This document shows, in pieces, positions 16,920 through 26,029 of a stretch of 64,000 nt of DNA. The position numbers and the translations under genes are program-made. The DNA is taken from the NCBI RefSeq assembly GCF_900103005.1, contig NZ_FMWL01000015.1, positions 28,463 to 92,462 of the forward strand, written 5' to 3'. The stretch comes from Acidaminobacter hydrogenoformans DSM 2784. Its GTDB lineage: Bacteria > Bacillota > Clostridia > Peptostreptococcales > Acidaminobacteraceae. Under the pieces are notes generated by a model that was given only the letters and a program-made list of their open reading frames with translations, did no database searches and was not told where the DNA came from. Position 1 is the first letter of the stretch. Every line of letters starts with the position of its first letter.

Positions 16920-17870
16920 ATGGTAAAAATTATTGCAGACTCAACGTGTGATTTGTCTGATGAAATCTTAGCCCGCTATCATATCAGCGTAGCGCCTCTT
17001 ATTATTCACATCAACGACAAAGACTACAGGGATCGTATTGACATTCAGCCTGATGAGTTTTACAGCATGATGATGGACCTCGATAAAAATCCAACGACCG
17101 CCATGCCAAGCCCCACAGAATTTGTTCGATGTATGGAAGAAGGAGTCGCGGAAGGCTGCAAGGAAATATTATGTATCTGTATGTCAAGCGGAACGAGCGG
17201 TTCCTACCAATCTGCCATGCTCGCGAAAGAGCTGTTTTACGAGCAGTATGATCCAGACGAATTTAAGGTGCATGTTGTTGACTCCTTGTGCATGAGCCAC
17301 GGCAGCGGTTACTTGATTTTAAAGTCGGCAGAGCTCCGGGAAATTGGATACAGCTTTGAAGAATTGGTTTCATTCAATGAAACGTTTAAAAAACACGTCA
17401 AGCATTACCTGTCCGTAGATGATCTGGACAATCTGATCAGAAGCGGCAGACTGTCCAATACAAGCGCATTTATTGGCAAGATTTTAAAGCTCAAGCCCAT
17501 CATGACCATGAAGGATGGGAAAGGCGCCATTGTCGCTAAGGAACGGGGCCGCCGGAAGGTTCTCGAGCATTATGTCAGGGAATTTATGAGCCGTGTTGAC
17601 GAGGCGCTGACGACCTTTGTAATTATTGGCTATACCTCTGACCAAGCCTATGCTGAGAATTTGAAGTTGAAATTGCTGCAGGAAAGTAACTTCCGCGGGG
17701 ATGTATACATCATGCAAATGGGCGTTTCCGTAGGCACTCATGTTGGGCTGGGCGGAGTCTCCATGTTTTTTATTGAAAAAGACAGACATCATGATGGATT
17801 GCTGGCAAATGAATTGAACAATTTCGTCGCAAAACGAGATGAATTTCTTGAGAAGTTTAAGAAACGTTAG
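16920..17870 (+). CDS. DegV family (fatty-acid-binding) protein
   Basis: 316 residues from ATG 16920 with TTGGAGG upstream. The N-terminal VKIIADSTCDL is the DegV signature, followed by PTTAMPSPTEF and CICMSSGTSGSYQSA, the region that binds a fatty-acid carboxylate in FakB-type members. FakB proteins present fatty acids to the kinase FakA for phospholipid synthesis. The C-terminal tail (VAKRDEFLEKFKKR) is basic. The gene is monocistronic, between the Fur-like box and an intrinsic terminator. Confidence 0.9.
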   Translation: MVKIIADSTCDLSDEILARYHISVAPLIIHINDKDYRDRIDIQPDEFYSMMMDLDKNPTTAMPSPTEFVRCMEEGVAEGCKEILCICMSSGTSGSYQSAMLAKELFYEQYDPDEFKVHVVDSLCMSHGSGYLILKSAELREIGYSFEELVSFNETFKKHVKHYLSVDDLDNLIRSGRLSNTSAFIGKILKLKPIMTMKDGKGAIVAKERGRRKVLEHYVREFMSRVDEALTTFVIIGYTSDQAYAENLKLKLLQESNFRGDVYIMQMGVSVGTHVGLGGVSMFFIEKDRHHDGLLANELNNFVAKRDEFLEKFKKR

Positions 17871-17897
17871 GTGTCGGAACTAAATTTAAACACACTC

Positions 17898-17934
17898 AAA
17901 AAGCGCTGCTGGGTTCATAGCAACGCTTTTTTTT
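17898..17934 (+). terminator. Intrinsic terminator of the degV gene
   Basis: AAAAAGCG-C-TGCT paired with AGCA-A-CGCTTTTTTTT, one mismatch, with a run of eight T residues. Confidence 0.9.
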
Positions 17935-18014
17935 CTTGAAAGGAAATCCGTTCATGAAAGTAGGGGTATTGCGTTGGTTCAAGCGCTCTCTTCTTATTGT
18001 ATGAGAAGGTTTAC

Positions 18015-20291
18015 TTAGTCCAGATCCTGCTCAGACTGCTGCAGCTTCTTCAGATATTGTCCGGTATAACTTCTCTGACAGTCCATCAAGTCCTCTGGTG
18101 TCCCTTCAAAAAGTATCTCGCCGCCTTTAGCCCCGCCTTCAGGACCCAGATCAATGATCCAGTCAGCGTGTCCAATAACCTCCAGATTGTGCTCTATGAC
18201 AATGACCGTGTTGCCATGCGCCACCAGATGCTTAATGATGTCAAGCAGCCTTTCAATATCCGCCATGTGCAGGCCGGTGGTCGGCTCATCCATGACATAG
18301 ATATTTCCCTTTTTCTGCAGCTCTGAAGCCAGCTTGATCCTCTGGGCTTCCCCGCCGGACAAGGTGCTGAGCGGCTGCCCAAGCTCAAGATACCCAAGGC
18401 CTACCTCACACAGCACTTCCAGCTTACGGTTGATTTCCGGATGGTCAAAGAATCCGCGCAGCTCTTGAAGGGTCGTTATCAGGACTTCGTGTATATTCTT
18501 GTCCTTATATTTGAGTGAGAGGACTTCCTCTGTATACCGCTTGCCCTGACACTCTTCGCAGGTCACCTTGACGGCGTCCATAAAATGCATTTCGTAGCTG
18601 ATGACCCCCAGCCCATTACATTTCGGACAGGCGCCGCTTGAATTGAAGCTGAATAAAGACGGGCTCGAATTTGAGCCCTGGGCAAATTCCTTTCGGATCA
18701 GGTCAAAGATTCCGGTATAAGTCGCCGGATTGGATCGTGAGTTTTTCCCAATGGCGGACTGGTCAATGACAACCGCGTCCTTGTATTGCTTCAGAAAGGT
18801 CTCTAAAATCAGACTGCTCTTCCCGGAGCCTGCGACACCTGTAATACAGGTCAGAACCCCTTTAGGAATTTTAGTCGAAACATTTTTTAGATTATGCAGC
18901 GAGGCATTTTTTATTTCTATGTAGCCATGATGCGGTTTTCTTTCGCCGGAACAGACTTTCTGATGCCTTAAATATTCCCCTGTCAGACCTGCCGAGTCAA
19001 GCAGACCTTTCACCGGCCCGGCATAGACAACTTCACCACCGTGAGACCCCGCTTTTGGACCAATATCTATGGCATATTCAGCTCTCAGGATCATGTCTGG
19101 GTCATGCTCCACGAAAAACACACTGTTTCCCTTGTCCCTCAGCTTCACCAGCATGCCCACCAGCTTGTCGGTATCTCTGGGGTGCAGGCCTATGGACGGC
19201 TCATCCAGGATATACATTAAGTCCACAAGATCGCAGTCCAACTGCTTAGCCATCTTCACCCGCTGGCTTTCTCCCCCTGAAAGTGTCGCCACAGACCTGT
19301 TCAGCGACAGGTATCCAACCCCAATCTCTATGAGATGGCATAAAATCTGCTTCATCTTTTTGAGAATAGGCTGCGCGAGACTATGGTCAATGGTGTCGAG
19401 AAACTCCAGGAGTGCTGTAAACTCCAGATGGATCAGATCCGGTATTGTCTTGCCGTTCACCTTAACACTTCGGGCTTGATCATTGATGCGCGAGCCGTGG
19501 CAAGCGTCACAGTCCATGTAACTGAAATACCTTTGATAGGCGTCCTTCTTGACGGCAGGTAGCTCCTCAGGGGCTTTGTTCAGATAATCCCGTTCAAGTC
19601 GCTCTGCTATGCCATTAAAAGTCTTGGCATAGGTTCCGGCGCCGTGAGCCCTGCTGATGGGGATGTCCTTGGCATACAAGAGCTTATTGATCTCCTCTTC
19701 TGAGAAATCCCTCAGCTTCTTATCCACGTCAAACAGGTCAATGGCCACCATTTCCCGCCAGTTCCAGCCCCCAACCTTGTGATCCGGATGGGTGATCCCG
19801 CCTTCCCGGATGGTTTTATCCAGGTCCAGCAGCTGAGCCACATCCACTTTGATTCTTTTTCCGAGACCATGACACTCTGGGCACATACCGGCAGGGTGGT
19901 TGAAGCCAAAGACAAAAGATGGCCCAATAAAGGGTTCCCCACAGCGGGAAAACAGCAGTCTGAGATAGGTATAGAGCTCTGTTGCCGTCCCCACGGTACT
20001 TCTCATAGTTGTGCCCATGCGCTTTTGATCTATGACAATAGCCGTGGACAGGTTTTGAATGTCGTCGACGTCCGGCCGGGAGAGCTTAGGCATCCTCTCC
20101 CGGGCGAAGGAGGAAAAGGTTTCAATCAGCTGGCGCTGGGCTTCTGTGTAGATCGTGTCAAACACCAGCGAAGATTTGCCTGATCCGGACACACCGGTAA
20201 ACACGACCAGTTTGTTTTTTGGGATCGTCAGAGAAATGCTTTTCAGGTTATGCGTTCTCGCGTTGTGAATCAGAATCTGATCAGGCTTCAT
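18015..20291 (-). CDS. UvrA-like ABC ATPase, short paralogue (UvrA2 type)
   Basis: 758 residues against about 940 for housekeeping UvrA. It keeps both ATPase heads: Walker A GVSGSGKSS near residue 34 and GVAGSGKSS near 477, signatures LSGGESQRVK and LSGGEAQRIK, and the zinc-binding clusters CPECHGLG and CPKCNGLG...CEECQG. The missing length corresponds to the UvrB-binding/insertion region of full UvrA, as in UvrA2 or drug-resistance paralogues (DrrC type). Expected role: DNA-damage recognition or self-protection against DNA-binding compounds, independent of UvrB. It stands alone here, close to an exporter operon. Confidence 0.87.
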   Translation of the reverse strand: MKPDQILIHNARTHNLKSISLTIPKNKLVVFTGVSGSGKSSLVFDTIYTEAQRQLIETFSSFARERMPKLSRPDVDDIQNLSTAIVIDQKRMGTTMRSTVGTATELYTYLRLLFSRCGEPFIGPSFVFGFNHPAGMCPECHGLGKRIKVDVAQLLDLDKTIREGGITHPDHKVGGWNWREMVAIDLFDVDKKLRDFSEEEINKLLYAKDIPISRAHGAGTYAKTFNGIAERLERDYLNKAPEELPAVKKDAYQRYFSYMDCDACHGSRINDQARSVKVNGKTIPDLIHLEFTALLEFLDTIDHSLAQPILKKMKQILCHLIEIGVGYLSLNRSVATLSGGESQRVKMAKQLDCDLVDLMYILDEPSIGLHPRDTDKLVGMLVKLRDKGNSVFFVEHDPDMILRAEYAIDIGPKAGSHGGEVVYAGPVKGLLDSAGLTGEYLRHQKVCSGERKPHHGYIEIKNASLHNLKNVSTKIPKGVLTCITGVAGSGKSSLILETFLKQYKDAVVIDQSAIGKNSRSNPATYTGIFDLIRKEFAQGSNSSPSLFSFNSSGACPKCNGLGVISYEMHFMDAVKVTCEECQGKRYTEEVLSLKYKDKNIHEVLITTLQELRGFFDHPEINRKLEVLCEVGLGYLELGQPLSTLSGGEAQRIKLASELQKKGNIYVMDEPTTGLHMADIERLLDIIKHLVAHGNTVIVIEHNLEVIGHADWIIDLGPEGGAKGGEILFEGTPEDLMDCQRSYTGQYLKKLQQSEQDLD

Positions 20292-20414
20292 GTGACTTTA
20301 GCCCCCTTCGTTAACAGCCAAGTGTCAATTTTACTGTCTCGGCGGTTGAGACGGATCACTTTCAACTAAGCTATGTATACCCCTTTGACATTAGGGCTCA
20401 CGGAGAAGATAAAA

Positions 20415-20469
20415 AGACCATCGGCAGCACACTCAAGCTTTAAAGCCCAGTGAGTGCTGCCGATGGTCT
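20415..20469. repeat. Dispersed hairpin repeat, copy 7
   Basis: The most regular copy: AGACCATCGGCAGCAC pairs with GTGCTGCCGATGGTCT, and a TCA/TGA extension continues the stem with a two-base bulge around an AAGCTTTAAAGC core. It lies 21 bases downstream of the CoA-disulfide reductase stop. Confidence 0.92.
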
Positions 20470-20490
20470 CATATTATCCTTCCGCTACCA

Positions 20491-22533
20491 TTAGCTTGTT
20501 CTGGAGCGCGACATCATTCTCGTGACGCCGCCGCCATTTTCAACATCCGTATAGCCATAGTAGTTGAGAATCTGCGTCGCATAGGCACTTCGCGCACCCG
20601 TCGCACAGTAAAGGATTATTTTTCTGTTCTTATTTCCGAGCTCATGGATTCTATTCTGTATTTCGTCCAAAGGGATATTGATTGCGCCGGGAACCGCGCC
20701 GTAAGAAAATTCTTCATCCGAACGCACGTCTACAATTAAAGGCTCATTGGATGCTTCCTTTTTGGCATCCACTTTTGGAAGTTCACTTACTTTCGCTGTA
20801 TTTGCAGCTTCAGTGACTTCTGCTTCGGAATTTTCGCCAATTTGCTTCGGATCCGGCGCCGGGAGGTCCAATTGGAAGGTTGACGGGGCGACTGCCCTGA
20901 CATAGCCTGAAAGGCTTGAAAAACCTCCGCTGACATTGAATACGTTGGTAAAGCCTGCGCCTGTGAGGGTACGGAGCGCCTGATGGCCTTTCTTACCCGT
21001 TTGGTCGTAAACATAGATCCGCTTATTCTTTGGAAGCGCATTCAGCTTTGATGGAAGAAGCTCAAGCGGAATATTGACCGCGCCTGCAACATGAGATTTA
21101 TTAAAGGCGAAAACATCCCTAACATCCAGCCAGAAGGCCTTTTCACTTTCTGGCGCGGCGTCCAGTTCAGAGATTGTAAGCGCAGGCGAGTAGCCGGAAA
21201 TCCTGTTTTCTGCGACATAGGCCGCCATATTCATGGCGTCATTGGCAGTGCCAAGCGGTGGTGCATAGGCGAAATCCATGTCTGCAAGGTCAGAGACGGT
21301 CAGCTTTGCTGCCGCAGCAGCTGCCAAGACATCCAGCCTTCTGTCAGCGCCTGCGTAGCCCGCTGTCTGTCCGCCCAGTACGACGCCGGTCTCTCTGTCG
21401 TAAACGACCAGAACTGACACTTGCTCAGCGCCCGGATAATAAGAGGTATGGTGCTCTTTATGAATCACAACCGCGTCCGCATTCAGCCCTGCAGCTCTGG
21501 CAGCTTTTAAGGAAAGACCTGTGGTTCCTGCTACCGCTTCAAAGACTCTGACAATGGAGGTGCCTATGGAGCCTTTGTATTCATGGCGTTTGCCTAAGGC
21601 ATTTTCCGCCGCAATTCTGCCTTGGCGGTTGGCAGGTCCGGCAAGCGGGATGCGCACTTTCTTGCCATGCACCCGGTGCTCGAGCTCCACCATGTCCCCT
21701 GCCGCATAAATGTTGTCATCACTGGTTTTCAGCGTTTGATCCACCAGCAGTCCGCCGGCATCACCTATAGCAAGGCCTGCATCTGCAGCAAGCTTTAATG
21801 TGGGACGTACACCAATGGAAAGCAGGACCAGATCCGCGTCCACACTGGCGCCATCCTTCAGGGTCACGTTGTTTCTTCCAATGGCGTCCACTGCTTTATT
21901 GGTCAGGACGTCCACACCGTAAGCGGTCATTTCTTCCTGTATAAATCCTGCGATTTCGGCTTCCATAATGGCCATGACATGCGGCATCATTTCGACCACA
22001 GAGACCTTCAGCCCTCTCTTGACAAGCGCTTCTGCCATTTCGAGGCCAATAAACCCACCACCTACGACGACTGCGGTCTTGGGATTCTTATTTTCAATAA
22101 AGGTATGGATCTTGTCCATGTCCTCAAGGGTCCAGAGCTGGAAAACATGATCCTGGTCGGCACCTGGGATTGGTGGGGCAATAGGCTTTCCGCCCTGCGC
22201 CAGAATCAGCTTAGTATAATCAAAAGTCTTCTTCTCACCGGTACGTGAATCGACTGTATGAACGACTTTGTTTTCTCTGTCAATCTCCGTGGCGGCTGTA
22301 TGGATGTGAACCGCTGTCTGATATTGCTCATTAAAGCTTTCCGGGCTTTGAAGGATCAGCTTGGATCTGCTTTTAATGTCTCCGCCTATATAATAAGGAA
22401 GTCCGCAGTTCGCGAATGAAATATCCGGGCCGGACTCAAGAATTGTAATCTCAGCGTCTGATGAAATGCGTCTCGCTTTTGCAGCCGCGGTAGCGCCCGC
22501 TGCGACACCGCCAATAATAACTATTTTCTCCAT
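20491..22533 (-). CDS. CoA-disulfide reductase with two rhodanese domains
   Basis: 680 residues from ATG 22533 (GGAGG upstream). Residues 1-445 are an FAD/NAD(P)H disulfide reductase: GGVAAGATAAAKARR for FAD, C43 in FANCGLPYY (the single redox cysteine position of CoA-disulfide reductases), and VVVGGGFIGLEMAEAL for NAD(P)H. Two rhodanese modules follow. The first (about 470-550) has YVYDQTGKKG and no cysteine at the active loop; the second (about 595-675) has LYCATGARS with the catalytic cysteine. Fusions of this kind reduce CoA or polysulfide persulfides. A promoter and palindromic operator lie directly upstream, fitting regulation by sulfide or persulfide. Confidence 0.92.
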   Translation of the reverse strand: MEKIVIIGGVAAGATAAAKARRISSDAEITILESGPDISFANCGLPYYIGGDIKSRSKLILQSPESFNEQYQTAVHIHTAATEIDRENKVVHTVDSRTGEKKTFDYTKLILAQGGKPIAPPIPGADQDHVFQLWTLEDMDKIHTFIENKNPKTAVVVGGGFIGLEMAEALVKRGLKVSVVEMMPHVMAIMEAEIAGFIQEEMTAYGVDVLTNKAVDAIGRNNVTLKDGASVDADLVLLSIGVRPTLKLAADAGLAIGDAGGLLVDQTLKTSDDNIYAAGDMVELEHRVHGKKVRIPLAGPANRQGRIAAENALGKRHEYKGSIGTSIVRVFEAVAGTTGLSLKAARAAGLNADAVVIHKEHHTSYYPGAEQVSVLVVYDRETGVVLGGQTAGYAGADRRLDVLAAAAAAKLTVSDLADMDFAYAPPLGTANDAMNMAAYVAENRISGYSPALTISELDAAPESEKAFWLDVRDVFAFNKSHVAGAVNIPLELLPSKLNALPKNKRIYVYDQTGKKGHQALRTLTGAGFTNVFNVSGGFSSLSGYVRAVAPSTFQLDLPAPDPKQIGENSEAEVTEAANTAKVSELPKVDAKKEASNEPLIVDVRSDEEFSYGAVPGAINIPLDEIQNRIHELGNKNRKIILYCATGARSAYATQILNYYGYTDVENGGGVTRMMSRSRTS

Positions 22534-22597
22534 GTTGATCTCCTCCATAATTAAAAAATCATATTGATAGCAGCTGGTGGCATCTCTCACAGCGCTA

Positions 22598-22622
22598 TAT
22601 ACCTATACCCCGTATAGGTATA
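22598..22622. promoter_or_regulatory. Perfect palindromic operator upstream of the CoA-disulfide reductase gene
   Basis: Arms TATACCTATAC and GTATAGGTATA, 11 bp each and perfectly inverted, separated by CCC. It overlaps the -10 box of the promoter, so a bound repressor would block transcription. The AT-flanked C/G-run type resembles operators of CsoR/CstR-family repressors, of which CstR controls persulfide-handling genes; this link is inference from target-gene type. Confidence 0.78.
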
Positions 22623-22648
22623 ATAAGACTTTTTTTTGTATCTGTCAA
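22620..22648 (-). promoter_or_regulatory. Promoter of the CoA-disulfide reductase gene
   Basis: Minus-strand TTGACA (22643-22648) and TATTAT (22620-22625) separated by 17 bases. The start codon is about 85 bases downstream. Confidence 0.82.
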
Positions 22649-22767
22649 CCCCCCCTTGACTAAGTAATTGGAATTTTAGATCCCACTGACAGTCAGTGCC
22701 AGCATTTATGGCTGAACACTGAACGCCGCTCAGGCTGTGGCGTTCAGCGTGCGTGACATGATCATAC

Positions 22768-22830
22768 AAAAAAACATCGGCAGAATCTCTTGGCTTTTAA
22801 AAGCTTCAAAGATCCTGACGATGTTTTTTT
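22768..22830. repeat. Dispersed hairpin repeat, copy 8 (divergent ends)
   Basis: AAAAAAACATCGGCAG pairs with CTGACGATGTTTTTTT with one G/A mismatch; the interior AATCTCTTGG...AAAGATC also pairs around a GCTTTTAAAAGC core. Poly-A/poly-T flanks make it a good bidirectional terminator, about 100 bases downstream of the metallopeptidase-like gene. Confidence 0.85.
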
Positions 22831-22928
22831 ACGCCAATTACACACGAGTTCAAAATTTTAAATTTCATACTCCCGACAAGATTGCACTTTATCATCCATA
22901 TTCAGTCGAATACGCCGCTGCTGTGGTC

Positions 22929-25370
22929 TTAAGAGGAATGCGACCTGAACCTGCTAATCAGAAAAATCCCGCCCACAATCACAGCAAGGATCACCGCTAC
23001 TTTGACAAACAGAATGGTTTCTGCGCCTTTCTCATTTTCCCCTGTATCATTAAAATCGAATTCAAAGGCTTTTCCATTTTCATCAAATGCATGATCCAAA
23101 AAATAACCGTTCTGCAATATGGCGGCGTAGTTTCGCCTAAAATCTATGGAGGAAAAAACTAAAGGCGCTTCATCCTGACCTTCCGGCCAAACAGTGAGCT
23201 CACAGTCATAACCTGCAGGTGGCACCTCAACATAAACCATGCCTTGCAAATTGACTGTCTTCGTTGAATAATCCAGTGCGGGATGATCATAAAATTTTAC
23301 CTGCACATTATAGTAAGGCAGATCATTGGCCACGCGGATATAATGACCGGAGAAAGGCTGCGAGCTTCTTCTTTTCGGATCAGAAGCATAGGCTGCCGAA
23401 CCAATGGGATCCCCTTCCTTATACTGCATAGTCGGATTTCCATCTAAATCTCTTGTGGAATAATCGACAAACCGTTCCCCATTGGTGTAGATATTATCTT
23501 TATTGGAATCCATAAAGGCTTCGCCTATCGTGTAGACGCCGTCACCTGCCGCGCTGGAAAAGAAAAACCCATGATTTTTGAAAACCTGATCGATTTGGAT
23601 CTTCTGACTGGGATACTTCACCATTAGCGCTTCATAAACCGCAGTAAAATCACTGCGGTATTCTTGCAAGACAGACCATAATTCCTCAAACGCTATGGCC
23701 ACCGCATCATCATCCTCAGATGGATTGTCGATCAGATCCCAAAGCGTTCCCGCTACCGCAAATTCCTCAGCCTTGCCGCTTTCATCCCATGCTTTATAAT
23801 TGACCTCAATATTCATTCTACCCGGAATAATCATTACCACATCATCGTTAACATAAGCCTGCATTGCTAATCCCATTAACACGGCGAAACCCTCCATATA
23901 GGAATCAGCGGTAGAAGTATTGGCGTATCCACCGTGGTTTATGTCGCCTTCCATTATTGGCAGTCTATGCCCATACATGCATTGCATGGCAAAATGACTG
24001 AATTCATGAAATACAGCATAGGGAAACAGCGGACTTTGATAGGAAGCGTGCAAATATGCTAAATAAATGTCGCCATTGGCTGGTTGGTAAAAAGAATCGA
24101 AGGCCTCGTTGATCTTTGTGATACTTCCACCCCTAAAAGCATGTACGTCAACAGGCAGCTGATAATCTAATGTCACACCCAGCGCCTCATTGTATATTTC
24201 AAAGGCATTTATCAAGGCTTCATAAAGCCTGATGTTCTCATTAACGCGTTCTTTATACTCCTTTTTCTCCTCAGCGGTGAGCTGTTCTTTCCACCCCTCA
24301 CTGATGCTCACCGAATAGCCTTCCAACGGACAAAAATCAAACAAGATTTCTTCTTGAGAAGAAGCAGTTATAAATCCATCCGTTACGACAAGATAACATA
24401 AACGTTTATTGTCACGCTCATCAAATTGATTTAAAAAATTTACGCCTTCAGGATTATAAGAAAATTCAATTCCCAGCCTCAACTGATGGTCATCATTCAG
24501 CGGCTGATTAAGGGATAATACATATCTGCCTTGGGAATCTGAAACTGACCGCACATTCCCCATAATTTCACCATTTTTATTATAGAAGATTGCATGAACA
24601 ATGGTATGGGGAATGGGTTTCGTGTGTTTTTGATCAAAATAGATCACGCCTTTTATTGACTTTGCAGCAATCTGCTCTGAATCTGCCGTATCTGGTAAAG
24701 AAGTGGCAACATCATCCGTTTTCCATTCATAAATGTATTTTGCGCCAAGCACCTTATCACAACGCACAACGACAAAGAGCGCTTTTTTCATTCCGGCTCT
24801 GCCTTGGCCAAAAGTCCCAGTAACCTCTTTTGTCTGGGATGCTACTTTGACCACACCGTCGGCAATAATAGCTTCACAAAGCCCAAGTCCGCTTTGATCG
24901 ACAAAATCCCCGCTCCCTGCATCCAGTCGGCCAAAGGGTGCGGTAAGCTCCGCAAAGTAGGCTTTCATAGTAATCCCGCTATAATTTATGGAAAGTCGAT
25001 CAAATTGATCGATGCGAGCGTTAAGATTAAGTGTTACTTTCTCATCGGGCGCTACTTTCTTGGGCGGAAGCGACCAGCTACCGGTTCTCGTCAGAACCTC
25101 ATTCGAATAAGTATTATGTATGCCGTCATAAGTTGTTCGGTTGTACAAGACCGTAACACTGCCTTCTGTGTAATTGAACTTTGTTTCCCTCGTATCTGAC
25201 TTATCTCCGATTATTTGGTCAGAGGGGATAACCGTTTCCGTTTCAACCAGTTGCCAATAGCCATTGCTTTCCGGCGAGGCAGCGAATACTGGATCGTTTA
25301 AACCCAGGAATGTTGAGCTAAGATGTGTAAAAAACACCGCAACTAAAATAATTAAAACGTATTTTCGCAC
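22929..25370 (-). CDS. Large secreted, membrane-anchored metallopeptidase-like protein
   Basis: 813 residues. A signal peptide covers about residues 1-31 (hydrophobic core, VFAAS near the cut). Around residue 452 is HEFSH, fitting the zinc H-E-x-x-H motif, and about 38 residues later DSYMEGFAV offers a glutamate that could be the third ligand, as in gluzincin peptidases. Two acidic loops, DSNKDNIYTNGE and DLDGNPTMQYKEGD, look like calcium sites. A single membrane helix (residues about 785-805) plus basic RFRSHSS end anchors the C-terminus. An N-terminal region of about 200 residues is beta-rich by eye and unassigned. Substrate and family are unknown. Confidence 0.7.
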   Translation of the reverse strand: MRKYVLIILVAVFFTHLSSTFLGLNDPVFAASPESNGYWQLVETETVIPSDQIIGDKSDTRETKFNYTEGSVTVLYNRTTYDGIHNTYSNEVLTRTGSWSLPPKKVAPDEKVTLNLNARIDQFDRLSINYSGITMKAYFAELTAPFGRLDAGSGDFVDQSGLGLCEAIIADGVVKVASQTKEVTGTFGQGRAGMKKALFVVVRCDKVLGAKYIYEWKTDDVATSLPDTADSEQIAAKSIKGVIYFDQKHTKPIPHTIVHAIFYNKNGEIMGNVRSVSDSQGRYVLSLNQPLNDDHQLRLGIEFSYNPEGVNFLNQFDERDNKRLCYLVVTDGFITASSQEEILFDFCPLEGYSVSISEGWKEQLTAEEKKEYKERVNENIRLYEALINAFEIYNEALGVTLDYQLPVDVHAFRGGSITKINEAFDSFYQPANGDIYLAYLHASYQSPLFPYAVFHEFSHFAMQCMYGHRLPIMEGDINHGGYANTSTADSYMEGFAVLMGLAMQAYVNDDVVMIIPGRMNIEVNYKAWDESGKAEEFAVAGTLWDLIDNPSEDDDAVAIAFEELWSVLQEYRSDFTAVYEALMVKYPSQKIQIDQVFKNHGFFFSSAAGDGVYTIGEAFMDSNKDNIYTNGERFVDYSTRDLDGNPTMQYKEGDPIGSAAYASDPKRRSSQPFSGHYIRVANDLPYYNVQVKFYDHPALDYSTKTVNLQGMVYVEVPPAGYDCELTVWPEGQDEAPLVFSSIDFRRNYAAILQNGYFLDHAFDENGKAFEFDFNDTGENEKGAETILFVKVAVILAVIVGGIFLISRFRSHSS

Positions 25371-25421
25371 GATTTCCCCTCCCTGCTCAATTCTTATGAC
25401 ACTTAAATATTGGCAATTTCA

Positions 25422-25883
25422 CTACAGCGCATCTATGAGTTCGAGCAGTTCAGCCGTCTCAGGAATATCACTCATGGCGTGCCCATAGTGGACGTATCTG
25501 AGAATCCCTTTTTGATCCACCAGCATCTGGGCAGGCATTCTCCCGAGCTTGAACAAGTTGACCTTCTGCCCATATAATTTCAGGACGGAGAGCGTGTCAT
25601 CAGGTATGCCGTAAAACTTCAGCGCGTTCTCTTCGAAGTATTTCCTGAAGGCCTTCGGGTTTTCGGGGCCAATGACGACAATTTTGGTATTCTTTTCTTC
25701 AAATTTCTCATAGTTTTGACGCAACTGCGCCATGTGCTTTTGGCAGAACGGTCAAACAAAGCCTCGGTTCAGCACAATCAAGACATTGCTCTTTCCTTGA
25801 AAATCAGACAGCTTGAATAAATCGCCTTTGTAATCATCCATTTGAAAATCTGGTGCCTCTTTGTTTAACGCAACACTGGACAT
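25422..25883 (-). CDS. Peroxiredoxin-like selenoprotein (AhpC/TSA family, UxxC active site)
   Basis: 153 residues if UGA at 25752-25754 is read as selenocysteine (residue 44). The frame continues unbroken across the codon: NRGF-V-U-PFCQKHM, where relatives have RG-x-W-C-P-x-C, so Sec replaces the peroxidatic cysteine and a resolving cysteine sits at +3. Start ATG 25883 has AGAAGGAG upstream. The N-terminal KEAPDFQMDDYKGDLFKLSDF and C-terminal GRMPAQMLVDQKGILRYVHYG are typical of the thioredoxin-fold AhpC/TSA group. It should reduce peroxides at the cost of a thiol donor. A predicted annotation as two broken genes would be wrong. Monocistronic. Confidence 0.87.
25725..25754 (-). promoter_or_regulatory. 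Sec codon with candidate SECIS hairpin of the peroxiredoxin-like gene
   Basis: The UGA is followed by a possible stem: GCCA pairs with TGGC around an eight-base loop, with a lower CT/AG pair beside a two-base bulge. It lies 7-28 bases after the UGA, the place expected for a bacterial SECIS. The loop does not match the E. coli fdhF consensus, so the structure is uncertain though the Sec call is not. Confidence 0.5.
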
Positions 25884-26029
25884 GGCTTCAGCTCCTTCTG
25901 TAAGATATAGATTTAAAATCAATTTCTTGCCATTTGGCCACGGTTTCCTATTATAAGATACCGCTCTCCTTATATAAATTCCGCTTTGCAAAATAATTCA
26001 AACAACTATTTTGGTAAATTGAAAACGAA

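Noticed and set aside
25422..25991. Frameshift or nonsense pseudogene in the peroxiredoxin-like gene
   Set aside because: The frame is intact on both sides of the UGA and the codon falls exactly on the peroxidatic cysteine, so selenocysteine is the simpler reading.
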